Positions 26,700-38,600 are shown, counted from the stretch's first letter. The stretch: DNA of 64,000 nucleotides from Chitinophaga niastensis (GCF_003014755.1 NZ_PYAW01000006.1:1-64000), one strand, 5' to 3'. Made by a program: numbers and translations. The notes: a model not told the origin generated them from the sequence alone.

Positions 26700-27662
26700 A
26701 TGCTGGTATTAAACAATCATGAAATTGCGGGCCTCCTTTCGTTAGATGAAGTGATAGCAACAGTGGAGGCTGCGCTCATTGCCAATGAGCAAAATAGTTG
26801 CCTGGTTCCCAAACGTATGCACATTGACTGGGGGGAAAATACTTTCCTTTCCATGCCTTCTTTTTCCGACACCTATTTTGGTACCAAGCTGGTATCCGTT
26901 GTGCCGGGAAACAACAAACAGCAACTGGCTGTAACTAACGGAGCTATGTTACTGAATGATGCACATACCGGTTTTCCGCTGGCCATTATGAATGCTGCAA
27001 AGCTGACAGCATTGCGTACCGGGGCATTGGGAGCAATAGGAATCAGGTATATGACTCCTCCTGATATTAATACCGTCGGATTAATAGGATGTGGTGTTCA
27101 GGGCATACAACAGGCTATTTTTGCCTGTGCCGTGCGGCCGGTGACGAAAATATACTGTTTGCAACGATCAGCAACAAGTATGACAGCTTTCACTGCGGAA
27201 CTCCGGGAACAGTTTCCGTCAGTAGCGGTGATTCCCTGTAAAGATGCTGCCACTATCCTGCAACATACAAATGTAATTATTGCAGCCAGCCGGTCTGCCA
27301 CTCCGGTTTTACCAAATGATACACGTTTGCTGGAAAACAAACATTTTATCAGCATTGGTTCCTACAAACCTGATATGCAAGAGTTACCGGATCATGTTTT
27401 CCGGTTATCCGGGAAGCTAGCCATTGATTCTGTGTTTGCTAAAACAGAAACCGGCGATATCATTAATCCGCTCAGAAAAGGAATTTTGCAGGAGAAAGAT
27501 GTGTTTACGATCGGGAAACTTTTAACCGGCGAGGTGAAGGTAGACGTGACCGGGACTACAGCATACAAATCTGCAGGAATGGCCCTTTTTGACCTGTTTA
27601 TGGCAAAGGCTTTGTACGAAGCGGCCAAAGCCAGGAATATCGGAACACACATTTCTTTTTAA
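26700..27662 (+). CDS. Ornithine cyclodeaminase-family reductase (pyrroline-2-carboxylate reductase candidate)
   Basis: A 320-residue protein from the ATG at 26700, the usual length for the ornithine cyclodeaminase/mu-crystallin family. A start further upstream at 26571 would run through the preceding terminator. It has a substrate-binding Arg/Lys region (VPKRMHIDW, FGTKLVSVVPGN), TALRTGALGAIG, and the dinucleotide loop GLIGCGVQG (127-135). Despite the family name, many members are ketimine reductases. The next gene encodes a proline-racemase-family protein with the Cys/Thr active site of trans-3-hydroxy-L-proline dehydratase, whose product, delta-1-pyrroline-2-carboxylate, is reduced to L-proline by this reductase type. 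That pairing drives the call. Confidence 0.7.
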   Translation: MLVLNNHEIAGLLSLDEVIATVEAALIANEQNSCLVPKRMHIDWGENTFLSMPSFSDTYFGTKLVSVVPGNNKQQLAVTNGAMLLNDAHTGFPLAIMNAAKLTALRTGALGAIGIRYMTPPDINTVGLIGCGVQGIQQAIFACAVRPVTKIYCLQRSATSMTAFTAELREQFPSVAVIPCKDAATILQHTNVIIAASRSATPVLPNDTRLLENKHFISIGSYKPDMQELPDHVFRLSGKLAIDSVFAKTETGDIINPLRKGILQEKDVFTIGKLLTGEVKVDVTGTTAYKSAGMALFDLFMAKALYEAAKARNIGTHISF

Positions 27663-27727
27663 GCCGCAAATTGTTTTCATTTCATACTGTTTATCATAAC
27701 CATTATCAATTATTAACCCCACGTTAA

Positions 27728-28765
27728 ATGCAAACATTACTTAATAACCTGCATTGGGAAGCACCTGCCCAATGGTTAAAGATAGAAACAATAGATATGC
27801 ATACCGGTGGCGAACCGTTACGTGTTTTTGTTTCCGGATTACCCGCCATAAAAGGTGTAACCGTTCTTGAAAAAAGAAGATACTTCAAAGAGCATCTGGA
27901 TTTTATCCGTACCGGTACCATGTGGGAACCCCGTGGACATGCAGACATGTACGGAGCTGTGATCACTTCTTCCGCAGATGCAGATATGGATGTTTTTTTC
28001 CTGCACAATGAAGGCTACAGCACCATGTGTGGACACGCGATTATTGCGTTAACAAAACTGGTATTGGAAACAGGTATTATCAAAAAGGAAGAACGGAATC
28101 CTCACCTTACCATTAATGTGCCTGCGGGTAAAATTTACGCCCATGCCACCATGGAAAATGGCAAAGTAAATGGTGTAGCCTTCCGTAATGTACCTTCTTT
28201 TTTGTATTTATCCGATCAGGAAGTGGTAGTTCCGGGTATCGGCAACGTAAAATTTGATGTGGCTTATGGCGGCGCTTTTTATGCATTTGTAAATGCGGAG
28301 AGCCTGCAACTTAGCCTGAATGCTGCCCACTACAACCAACTAATTGATTATGGGCGCAGGATTAAATATGCTGTTATGAGTAATTTTAGTATCAGGCATC
28401 CATTTGAAGAAGACCTGAGCTTTTTGTATGGTACCATTTTCACAGGGAAAGCCCTGGAGGAAGGACATCATAGCCGTAATGTATGCATTTTTGCAGAAGG
28501 AGAGGTAGACCGCTCTGCTACTGGTTCTGGTGTTAGCGCACGTGCAGCACTGCATTATGCCAAAGGGGAATTAAAGATCAATGAAACTATTATAATAGAA
28601 AGTATTACAGGCAGTACCATGGGGGTAACGGTCAGGGAGCTGACTGCCTTTGGTGACTATAACGCTGTAATACCGGAAGTGAGCGGAACTGCTTTTATTA
28701 CGGGGCAACATACCTTTCATTTTGACCCGGAAGACCCGTTTAAAGAAGGATTTATTTTCAGATAG
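27728..28765 (+). CDS. trans-3-Hydroxy-L-proline dehydratase (proline racemase family)
   Basis: A 345-residue protein of the proline racemase fold: DMHTGGEPLRV near the start, the first catalytic Cys in TMCGHAI (C101), and the second site in DRSATGSG (261-268), where the racemases have a second Cys (DRSPCGTG) but this protein has Thr265. The Cys-to-Thr change marks the trans-3-hydroxy-L-proline dehydratases, which eliminate water and do not racemise. The gene lies 65 bases after the reductase gene, giving a two-step route from trans-3-hydroxyproline to L-proline. Without the Thr this would be called proline or hydroxyproline epimerase; family placement is secure, the reaction is a strong inference. 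Confidence 0.8.
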   Translation: MQTLLNNLHWEAPAQWLKIETIDMHTGGEPLRVFVSGLPAIKGVTVLEKRRYFKEHLDFIRTGTMWEPRGHADMYGAVITSSADADMDVFFLHNEGYSTMCGHAIIALTKLVLETGIIKKEERNPHLTINVPAGKIYAHATMENGKVNGVAFRNVPSFLYLSDQEVVVPGIGNVKFDVAYGGAFYAFVNAESLQLSLNAAHYNQLIDYGRRIKYAVMSNFSIRHPFEEDLSFLYGTIFTGKALEEGHHSRNVCIFAEGEVDRSATGSGVSARAALHYAKGELKINETIIIESITGSTMGVTVRELTAFGDYNAVIPEVSGTAFITGQHTFHFDPEDPFKEGFIFR

Positions 28766-28951
28766 GATAGCGGAAGAATGATGGCTGTCGCTTTTATAGC
28801 TGATTTATATCATCATATTGGTCATAGCGGTTGAAAACAGGGGGCTGGTACGTGCTCCCGGGATATGATAGCAATCATGCCCCAAAATGACAGCGCTCAT
28901 TTTTGAGCAAGGTTTAATGGGGTATAATTGTAGTAACATAAACTCACTGTC

Positions 28952-29350
28952 ATGCAAATCCATATTAACGACGAAACACTGGTAGTGGATATACAAGAAG
29001 AGTTCAGGAGATACTATCCCTACCTGAAACTGGAATTTTTCTATAAACCACACGTGAAAGGGGAATACTATGCTAAAGAAGAAAAAGTAATCTCAGATAC
29101 CCCTATTGAAAAAATCAGGGTGACCCATCATTCGGGATGGCTGGACATTAACTATTACCGTACGGCCGCAGCAGTAGAGCACGATTGCTGGTATCTGTTT
29201 GGCTTTTGTATGCAGATATTGCGTAAATCAAATGGCCAGTGGCTGGAAACAACCGGTACAGATAACTGGACACTGGAAGGATTGAACGCAGCGGGCAGAC
29301 CTGCTGAGAAACAAACTTATCATTTGTCTGATGAAATAGAATTAGGATAA
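28952..29350 (+). CDS. Hypothetical protein
   Basis: A 132-residue soluble protein of a type I associate with Bacteroidota: an N-terminal strand with acidic residues (INDETLVVDIQEEF), a THHSGWLDI stretch, and a central AVEHDCWYLFGFCMQILRKSNGQW. It has no signal peptide or known motif. It may be transcribed with the hydroxyproline genes, 186 bases upstream, but the gap argues against it. It shares a bidirectional terminator with the minus-strand precursor peptide gene. Confidence 0.5.
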   Translation: MQIHINDETLVVDIQEEFRRYYPYLKLEFFYKPHVKGEYYAKEEKVISDTPIEKIRVTHHSGWLDINYYRTAAAVEHDCWYLFGFCMQILRKSNGQWLETTGTDNWTLEGLNAAGRPAEKQTYHLSDEIELG

Positions 29351-29398
29351 GGTGCTCCCCATGAAAAATATGCTTAGATATCCTGCCAATTTATAAAA

Positions 29399-29438
29399 GG
29401 TTAACGAATAAGCAGATTGCTTACTCATTAACCCTTTT
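29399..29438. terminator. Bidirectional terminator
   Basis: GGTTAA-C-GA-A-TAAGC / GCTTA-C-TC-A-TTAACC around AGATT (29399-29433), followed by CTTTTCTT on the plus strand and CCTTTTAT on the minus strand. It ends both the hypothetical gene at 28952 and the precursor gene at 29693. Confidence 0.6.
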
Positions 29439-29507
29439 CTTCACATTAAAACCGCTTTTTTCAGATAAATTTTTTAAGTGTGCAGATATATCTGATGTTG
29501 AAATTGC

Positions 29508-29693
29508 TTAAACGTGAGATGAAGTAATAGGACTGGTTGGCACTGTGCAAAGAGTAGGGCATGCCAGCGTGCAATTCGCCAATTGAGAATGTTCTGTATG
29601 GCTTGCTACGCCAATGTTTGCACCGTTACTTCCATTCAAACGTGAAATGGTGATTTTTTTCAATTGTAATTTTTGAGCTGTGACTTTTTTCAT
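29508..29693 (-). CDS. Orphan class I lanthipeptide-type precursor peptide
   Basis: A 61-residue peptide. The leader MKK ... QKLQLKKITISRLNGSN matches the Bacteroidota lanthipeptide precursor pattern (K-L-x-L-x-K-I-T-I-x-x-L-N). The core from about residue 30 has three Cys (41, 45, 49) and eleven Ser/Thr, ending with CPTLCT, TSP and ITSSH segments, well suited to lanthionine rings. A TACTTTG, one base short of the Bacteroidota -7 consensus, lies about 45 bases upstream on the minus strand. The bidirectional terminator at 29399-29438 lies downstream. No modification or transport gene is present nearby, so any enzymes must come from elsewhere in the genome. Confidence 0.7.
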   Translation of the reverse strand: MKKVTAQKLQLKKITISRLNGSNGANIGVASHTEHSQLANCTLACPTLCTVPTSPITSSHV

Positions 29694-30411
29694 AAAAAAT
29701 AGAGTTGGATAATTGTGAATTATTTATCGTTAAGCAAAGTAGATCTTAATTGTTTTTGATACAGCTCTTAAATTCACCACTTCTTTGCATAAATTATCAT
29801 TGTTAATTATTTCGTCTTGATTAGTGTTCATTTCATTGAATGTGCCATTTTTTAGATTTTTTAAAAATATTTATTTCAGAAGACAAGAGCGGATGAAAAT
29901 AATATTTTTCAGGTGATAATACAGGTTGGTTTTTTTTATCAGGTATAGAAACTATATACGTCCTGATTCCCTTCATGCGATTATATTTCAGTGCTTTTCG
30001 TAACGTGCAGGATTATTAGGTTTAGCAGTATAGTTTTCTTGGTTTTTATTTTGCGTTGTAAAATTTGTTTCCTAATTTCAGACCAAGACCCACATATAAG
30101 CCCTATGTAGAAGATGAAACTGAAAACGATAGCAACTTTATAAAATATATAAGCCCTCAAAGTATTTATACACGCTATTTCAGGCTTGTAGATTTTATTT
30201 TTTCCACCAGTTTAATGCCGGATTTTCGAAATAATGTGGCAGATATGTACACCACACTAGCGACAGCTTTATCCGGCCTTCACTATCCGGGTAATATTGT
30301 CCCTTGTTTTAATGCCATTAAGCTACATCTGTTTCATAGAAAATTGCAGCACACATTAAGCATATCTGTTTAGTATTCCTATCTTTTAAACTATCCAAGC
30401 AATTACCCACA
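29694..30411. other. Long leader region before the NRPS operon
   Basis: A 718-base AT-rich gap between the minus-strand precursor gene and the NusG-like gene. The only ORF (30065-30373) starts at TTG and has no recognisable features. It probably contains the promoter and untranslated leader of the NRPS operon; no clear -33/-7 pair or strong hairpin was found. Confidence 0.4.
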
Positions 30412-30930
30412 ATGAATAATACCATTGCCGGATGGTATGTTATTTATACCAGGCCCCAACATGAGAAAAAGGTGTCTTTTCGGTTAACTGAAATGAATAT
30501 AGCCACCCTTTTGCCAACAGTTAAAAAACAACGTATACAGAAGGACAGAAAGAAATACATCCATGCGCCAATTTTCCCATCTTATATTTTTGTTTACCTG
30601 AATGATCTGGAAGAGTATTATAAAGGATTAAGTATTGATGGCGTACTCTATTATGTAAGATCAGGGAAAGATGTTGCCAGAGTGAGTGCAAACGTTATCC
30701 GGAATGTCCGCATATTAATGGAACAGGCGAAAGACAGTACCATGGAAGTATCTGCGGCTTATTTTCCCCAGGGGAAAGAGGTTGTTATTAAAGATGGACC
30801 TATGACGGGCATGACAGGGGAAATTATGAAAGTTGACGGTGAAGAGAAAGTCCTGGTGAGGGTAACGCTGTTACAACGCAATATCCTCATCACTTTGCCA
30901 TCTGAAGATATTATAAAAATTGTAAGTTGA
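30412..30930 (+). CDS. Operon-specific NusG paralogue (UpxY/LoaP-type antiterminator)
   Basis: A 172-residue protein. The NGN domain (7-95: GWYVIYTRPQHEKKV ... LLPTVKKQ ... PIFPSYIFVYL) binds RNA polymerase. The KOW domain (about 118-170: GKEVVIKDGPMTGMTGEIMKV) follows. This is the architecture of NusG, but the sequence is of the specialised type (UpxY in Bacteroides capsule operons, LoaP in Bacillus polyketide operons). Its stop lies 150 bases before the 20-kb NRPS gene, on the same strand. It probably travels with polymerase through the NRPS operon and prevents premature termination. Confidence 0.85.
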   Translation: MNNTIAGWYVIYTRPQHEKKVSFRLTEMNIATLLPTVKKQRIQKDRKKYIHAPIFPSYIFVYLNDLEEYYKGLSIDGVLYYVRSGKDVARVSANVIRNVRILMEQAKDSTMEVSAAYFPQGKEVVIKDGPMTGMTGEIMKVDGEEKVLVRVTLLQRNILITLPSEDIIKIVS

Positions 30931-31079
30931 AATACCCGAATTAATTCGCTGTCACAACTCCCTATTGACGATTATTGTTTACATCCTTTACACACTTCCT
31001 TCCCCGTTAATAAAGCCAATTAAACAGATTCTTATTACTTCTTCACAGTGAAAGTTATTGTCCAAATAAATTTATAGCT

Positions 31080-34000
31080 ATGTCACAGGAAATTTATCCA
31101 TTACACCCTGCCCAACGAGATATCTTTATTGATCAGCTTATAAATATAGAAAGCACCTATAATAATATTGGAGGATATCTTAAACTATCAGGTTCTCTGC
31201 ATAAGGAAAAATTTGTTGCGGCAGCTACGTCATTACCTGCTGCATTTGATGCCTTCAGAATGAGATTTGACCTGGATGACCCCGTGCCGGTGATGTATTT
31301 TGAAGAAGAATATCATTATTGTCCACTGGGTGATTATGATTTCAGCGATCAGGAAATAAGCAGGGAAGAAGTGGAACAATGGGTAAAGGAACAGGTAAAT
31401 ATTCCTTTTATAATAAAAAAAGAGTATCCGCTATTCGAACAGTTTTTGGTAAAACTCCATGCAGATGAATACTGGTGGTGTTTTAAAGTACATCACCTGG
31501 TGTCAGATGGATGGGGTGTTTCATCGATGAGTCATTACCTGGCTAAAAAATACAATGCGCTGTTTACAGGAATAGAGCCGTCATTTAATTATCCTTCTTA
31601 TAAAGAGGAAGCCATCAGAGCAGACGATTATTATCACTCAAACGCCTATACGCAGGAAGGAAATTATTGGAAATCAAAGATCGGCGGAAAACAGGAAAAT
31701 ATATTCAAAAAAAAATTTCAACAAACGCAACAGGACGTTAATCTGAAAAATAACGTTTATCTGCTTGATATATCTGCCGATGAAAAAGAAATGCTGGAAG
31801 CCTTACAGGAGGCTACCGGAACTGGTTTGCAACAACTGACGATCGCAGCACTGATGATCCATTTTGCCAAAACAACTGATCATACTGAATATGTTTTCGG
31901 CATTCCATTACATAAAAGAAAAACAAAGCCACTACGCAACATAGCCGGTATGTTTACCGGGATTATTCCATTTAAAGGTGTTTATGAGCCAGCTACCATT
32001 TTATCAGATCTGATAAAATATATCACTTCTTCCCAACGGGAGGATTATCGTTATCAAAATTACCTGATCAGTGATCTGGCTAGAGAATTGAAACTCAATT
32101 TTGCAGATGATAATTTAATTGAGATTGTTGTAAATCACGCCCTCCTTAACTTTGAAATGGAATTTGAAGGCGGTGTGCAGGCTGCTATTATTAATTTATC
32201 CGATGGCAATCCATTGTTTCCGCTGGGGGTTATGTGGAAAGATTACGGTAAACAACAGGCGCTGGAATTACGGATAGATTTTCAGCAGGAATATTTTTCT
32301 CCTGATGAAATCCCATTACTGGCGCACAGGATCATGTTTATTTTGAAACAGTTTCAAAATGGCCTTCCCGAACCCATCGAAAATATTCGTGTGCTCCCCG
32401 AGGCAGAAGCTATATTGCTGGCGGCTTTCAATAATACTACAGTACTTTATCCGCATGATCAGACACTCCATGGTTTGTTTGCGGCGCAGGTGGTCCGTAC
32501 ACCAGATACTTTAGCTTTAGTATACGGAGAAGAAACAATAACATATCAGGAACTGGATATTCGTTCCAGTCAGCTGGCACATTACCTGTGCAACCAGGGA
32601 GTCCGGAAAGGAACACTGGTGCCGGTTTGTATGGAACGTTCTGTGGAGCTTATTGTGGCACTCCTGGGTATTCTAAAGGCGGGTGCGGCTTACGTGCCTA
32701 TAGATCCGGAATATCCGGCAGCAAGGATCAGTTATATGCTGACTGATACAGCGGCAAGATTAATAGTAAGCACCAGCACTTATCAAACGTTGTTATCCGG
32801 ACTGGAAAATATAACTGTTATCCGGCCGGATATGGACCGGGATATTATTAAAACCTATCCATCCACTGCACCAGCCAATCATACGGATGCTTCACAGCTC
32901 GCATATGTGATCTATACCTCCGGTTCTACAGGATTGCCCAAAGGTGTGATGGTAGCGCATCAGGGGGTAGTAAACCTGGTGCATTGGCATTTGCATCAGT
33001 ATGAAGTAAATGCCAACAGTAAATCTACCGTGCTTTCAGGTGAAGGCTTTGATGCTTTTGGCTGGGAAGTATGGCCTTACTTATCAGCCGGTGCTACCCT
33101 GCATATCATCCATGATGATACACGGCTTGCTGTCCGCGAGCTGATAACTTTGTATCGTAAATATGCTATCACCCATAGCTTTTTGCCTACTGGTTTATTC
33201 ACTGAATTTATCAGCGCTGCAGGTAACAAAATAACTTCATTAAAGTATTTACTGACAGGAGGTGATCGCTTACCGGCAACAGACATCAGGGCTTTGGACT
33301 ATCGGGTGGTAAATAATTACGGACCTACTGAAAACAGTGTAGTGGCTACCAGTTATCAGTTATCTCCAAAGGATAAAGCCATATCACCGTTAATAGGAAA
33401 GCCTGTTCATAATACCCGCATTTATATTTTAAACAGACTGGATGAATTATGTCCGGTAGGGACAGTGGGAGAGATCTGTATTGCAGGCCGGGGCCTGGCA
33501 GCCGGTTATCTGAACCTGCCGGAACTGACAGCAGAAAAATTTATATCCGATCCGTTTAGTGGCGGAACAGGCAAACTTTACAGAACAGGTGACCTGGGAA
33601 GGTGGTTGCCGGATGGCAACATCGCTTATGCAGGAAGAATAGATGACCAGGTAAAGATCCGTGGATACAGAATTGAGCCGGGAGAAATAGAAAGTGTGCT
33701 GCAACAGTGTGAACTGGTAGATCAGGCGGTAGTATTGGCGTCCGCTGATCAGCAGGGCCATAAGCGATTGGTGGCATTTATTATTCCTCATGGTACTTTT
33801 GAAAAAGCTGGTATCCTTACTTATCTGAAAAGCAGATTGCCGGAATACATGGTGCCGGCATTACTCATACAAATAGATCAGTTGCCATTAACGCCTAATG
33901 GTAAAATTGACCGGAAAGCTTTATCAGTACCGGATGAAAGTACTTTGCTGCAGCAAACTTATGTGGCTCCCCGTAATCAGGCAGAGCAAACATTAGTTGC

Positions 34001-35600
34001 AATATGGCAGGAATTATTAGGTATATCACGTGTAGGTATACACGATAATTTCTTTGAATCCGGTGGCGACTCCATCATTATGATCCAGGTGGTGAGCCGG
34101 GCTAAACGCAGCGGATACGAATTACAACCACGTGATCTTTTTACCTGTCAAACTATTGCCGGACTCGCGGCTTTACTGGCGGCAAAGCAGGGAACCCACA
34201 TCGTAGCAGAACAGGGGTCGCTTATCGGTAACAGCGGACTATTACCCATACAGCAATGGTTCTTTGAAACTGTTGATCCGGGAAATGTACCGGAAGAAAA
34301 GGTAGTTGCCATCGCCAGTCATTTTAACCAGCATTTCTTACTAAAAACAGATAAAAATATCGACAACAACAGGATGGCAGCTGCTATCCGTCAATTAGTA
34401 CAACAACATGATACCCTTCGTTTTTCGTATAGGCGTGGTATTGATGGTTGGACACAGACATATGGCGACCAGGAAAGAGTACTTGAAACAGCCGATTTGC
34501 AACATGTGACAGACGTTGAGCTGGAAAACAGTATCAACGAATGTATTGCTCATCATGAGCGTATGCTTCATATTACCACTGGCGCCCTTATACGTGCGGT
34601 ATTGATATTAACCCCAGCGGGCGAGTCTTGTAACAGGTTACTGCTGGTGATACATCATCTGGCTGTAGATGGTGTTTCCTGGCGTATCCTGCTGGATGAC
34701 CTGCATTCTTTGTTAGAACAGGACAGTGACAATTATGCAGCCAGGAAAGGCAGCTCTTACCGTCAGTGGTACAATACTTTATTGTCATATGGGCAGCAAC
34801 GCAGGCTATTAAACCAGCAATCATACTGGCAACAGATAACAACAGGTTACATTCCTTTGAAGACAGCAACAGAATGGAAAGGGGCTATTACGGCATCGGA
34901 TATCCATCATTGGGAAGTTTGCCTGGATACTACGCAAACAAGGGCTTTATTACAAGAAGTCCCCGCAGCCTATCATACAGAAATCAATGATATTTTATTA
35001 TGTGCGTTGTCACTTACCTTATCGGCATGGGGAAATACGTCAAAAGTATGGATAGGATTGGAAGGACATGGTCGTGAAGATCTTGCCGCCGGTATAGATA
35101 CCAGTCATACCACAGGTTGGTTTACAAATTTATATCCGGTGTTATTACAGGTAGCAGATAGTAATGATCCGGGAGAACAGTTGATAGCTGTAAAGGAACA
35201 GTTAAGACGTATACCGGGTAAGGGTATTGGATATGGTGTATTGAAATACATTAACAAGGCTGTTGGTTTACAGGGAAAAACTCCCTGGGATATTGTTTTC
35301 AACTATCTGGGAAGATTTGATCAGTTACTGAAAGATGATAATGTTTTTCATTTTTCAGTAGCCTCCTTTGGTGCGGGCATGGGTGCAGATTTCCCGGTCA
35401 GGGACCGGTTATCAGTCAACAGTTTTATTCGTGATGGAGAACTGGTACTAAGATGGAGCTACAGCCATAAACATTATAAGCAGGAGCATATTGATGCATT
35501 GGCGGAAGCTTATTTGTTGCAGTTACAATCACTGATGACGCATTGCCTGTTGCAGCAAATATCAGTATTTACGCCATCAGACTATGGCTTAGGTGAAGAG
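31080..35600 (+). other. NRPS module 1: starter C - A(Leu) - T - E
   Basis: Starter C about residues 1-440 (His138), A1 about 450-960, T1 Ser998, E1 about 1050-1495 (HHLAVDGVSW). Pocket residues read against GrsA: D-A-W-F-L-G-N-V-V-K, the well-known Leu code, so D-Leu after epimerisation. The C domain is markedly different from the others in the protein (SYLKL-type start, HHLVSDGWG), which supports a starter role, probably N-acylation. Confidence 0.75.
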
Positions 35601-38600
35601 ATCAGTATGAGAGAGCTGAACGAATTTTTATCTGTTGTTGATCAGGGACATAGCCGGCGCAGTCAGATAGCAGGTGTATACCGGTTAAGTGGATTACAGG
35701 AAGGAATGTTGTTTCATCGGTTGTATGGCACACATTCAGGCGCTTACATGGAGCAGTTCAGCTGCGGGCTTAATCAGGTAGCACCGGATATTTTCAGGAA
35801 AAGCTGGGAGGAATTACTGCAACGACATAGTATTTTGCGCAGTGCTTTTTACAGTCATGCATTCAGTATTCCGGTTCAGTGTGTATATAAGGAGGCGGCA
35901 TTACCCTTTGTGGTACTGGATTACGGGGATATGCAGGAGGATGAGCAGTTACTTGCATGGGAAAATTATAAGGAGCGTGACCGTCAACAGGGTTTCGATT
36001 TCACTTCGCCCTGTCTGATGCGTATCAGCCTGATACGATTCTCAGATACCCAATACCACCTGTTATGGAGCTTTCATCACATTCTGTTCGATGGCTGGTC
36101 TGTGGCCATTCTTATTGAAGAATTGCTTGGTGTTTATGAATTGCTTGTAAAGGGGGGAACTTTGCCACCAATAATAGAAGATCGTTATGAAGATTATATC
36201 CGCTATCAGGATAATCGTGATAAAGAAGCGGAGGAAGAATACTGGCGCAGCTATCTGTCAGATATTACTACCGGCAGTTTATTGCCTTTCATTGCTGCTA
36301 CTGCTGATCGTAACAAAGGTATAGGCAGCTATCAGCATGAATTATTGCAACTGAATGAAGCGGTATCTGCTCAGTTGACCCGGTTTGCACAACGGCATCG
36401 TATCACGTTGAATACAGTTATGCAGGGAGCCTGGGCCTATTTGTTGTCCCGTTATACCGGTAGTGAAGATGTTAGCTATGGCGTTACCGTATCAGGCAGA
36501 CCGGATGTACTGCACGGTATTGAGCAGCGCGTAGGACTTTACATTAACACATTACCTTTCCGTGCTCGCGGAAATGCTGCCAATGAAATAGTGGATTGGT
36601 TACAATTATTACAGGCAAACCAGGTTAAGAGCCGGGAACATCAGCATACGCCGTTGTCATCCATGCTGGATTGGAGTGGAGTAGGAGAACGTTTGTTTGA
36701 TAGTTTGCTGGTATTTGAAAATTATCCGGTAAGTAAAGTGCTTTTGTCGCGGTCATGGCAATTGCAGTTAGACAATATAGCTGTACATGAACATACCAAC
36801 TATCCGCTTACGATTATTATAACAGGCGGAGAGAAGATCAGTATCCGGTTTAATTACAACAGTGAGTTACTGACTTCAGCTGCTGTCGGCGCCATTGCTG
36901 GTCATTTTGAACAGGTGCTCCGTCAGCTGATGGCAAAAGAATCCGGCCGGTTGGCAGATCTTTCGTTTTTAACTATCGCGGAGCAGGCGCAGTTGATAAC
37001 AACGTTTAACGATACTGCAGCACCATACCCGGAAAATGAAACGATCGTTGACCTGTTTGCACAACAGGCATTGCGTACGCCCGACAACGTAGCCATTGTG
37101 TCTGCCAATCATTTGCTGACCTATCAGGAACTGGATGAACGTTCCAATCAGCTGGCGCATTATCTGCGCAGCAAAGGTGTTACCAGGGAAAGCCTGGTGC
37201 CGGTTTGTATAGAACGCTCCGCGGATATGCTGATCGGTATTATGGGTATCATGAAAGCCGGCGCTGCTTATGTGCCTGTAGATCCGGAATACCCGGCAGC
37301 GCGTATCAGCTTTATGCTGGAAGATACCGCTGCGCCGCTTATCCTCTGCAGCCGTAAATGTTTAGCAGCATTACCGGCTATGGCTGCGCAACAGATTATA
37401 CTGACAGATGCAGCCGCCATCGCAGATGGTGCTACATTGTCATTAACCAGTGTGCCTTCACCTGATCATCTCGCCTATATCATCTATACTTCCGGGAGTA
37501 CCGGCAAGCCCAAAGGCGTGATGATCACGCATGGTAACCTGGTGAACTATCTGTTGAACAGCAAAGCTTCGTATATAACTGAAACGGATACACGTTCAGG
37601 AAGTTTTATCCATTTCTCCTATTCTTTTGATGCTTCTCTCACCGCTATGTTCATGCCTTTGCTGTATGGAAGATCTGTTGTGATCTCCGGCAAACAACAG
37701 GCTGATATTTTCGAAGATCCCTTGTTATGGAAATATGCTCCCTATGATTTTATTAAGTTAACACCGGCTCATCTGCCCTTACTGGAAGAGGCGCTGCATA
37801 AAGTGCCGGGAGGCTACCTTACCAGGAAGCTGGTAGTGGGCGGAGAAGCGTTGCAGCCGGCACATTTACAGTACCTGTATGACCTGGGTATAGAGATGGA
37901 TATTATCAATGAATATGGCCCTACGGAAACTACTGTAGGCTGCAGTACTTATTGGTTTAATACGGCCAGGGAGGATCAGCCCCGCAATAATATTCCTATA
38001 GGCAGCCCTATATCAAATGTGCAGATCTACATCGTGGATGCTGCCTGTAACCTGGTGCCGGTAGGAATGGAAGGTGAAATATGTATAGCCGGCGCAGGTC
38101 TGGCATGCGGTTATCTGAATCGTCCTGAGCTGACCACAGAAAAATTTGTCCTTAATTCTTTCAGTGAAACAGTGGGTACGAAGATGTACAGGACCGGAGA
38201 TCTGGGCAGATGGTTAACGGATGGTGTCATCGAATATACAGGAAGGATAGATGATCAGGTGAAGATCCGTGGTTACCGGATAGAATTAGGGGAGATAGAA
38301 AATGTGCTGCAGGAATGTGAACTGGTGAGCCAGGGAGCGGTCATTGTACAGACAGATCATCCGGGTGATAAGCGGCTGGCAGCTTATGTAGTGCCCAGGG
38401 GCAATTTTGAGAAAGAAGCCATACTTGCTTATCTGGCTGATAAGTTACCGGAATACATGGTGCCTTCTCTCCTGGTAGCACTGGAACAACTGCCTTTAAC
38501 TACCAATGGCAAAATAGACCGGAAAGCCTTACCGGATGCAGAAGGGAATACACCGGTCACTAATTCGTATATCCCTCCCCGTAATGAAACAGAGCAAATA

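Noticed and set aside
27728..28765. Proline racemase or 4-hydroxyproline epimerase
   Set aside because: The second catalytic Cys is replaced by Thr265, which fits a dehydratase.
30065..30373. ORF of 102 codons upstream of the NusG-like gene
   Set aside because: TTG start, no motif, and it lies in what is probably an untranslated leader.
30937..30948. CGAATTAATTCG palindrome between the NusG-like and NRPS genes
   Set aside because: Short, AT-rich and without a T-run; no basis to call it a terminator or binding site.
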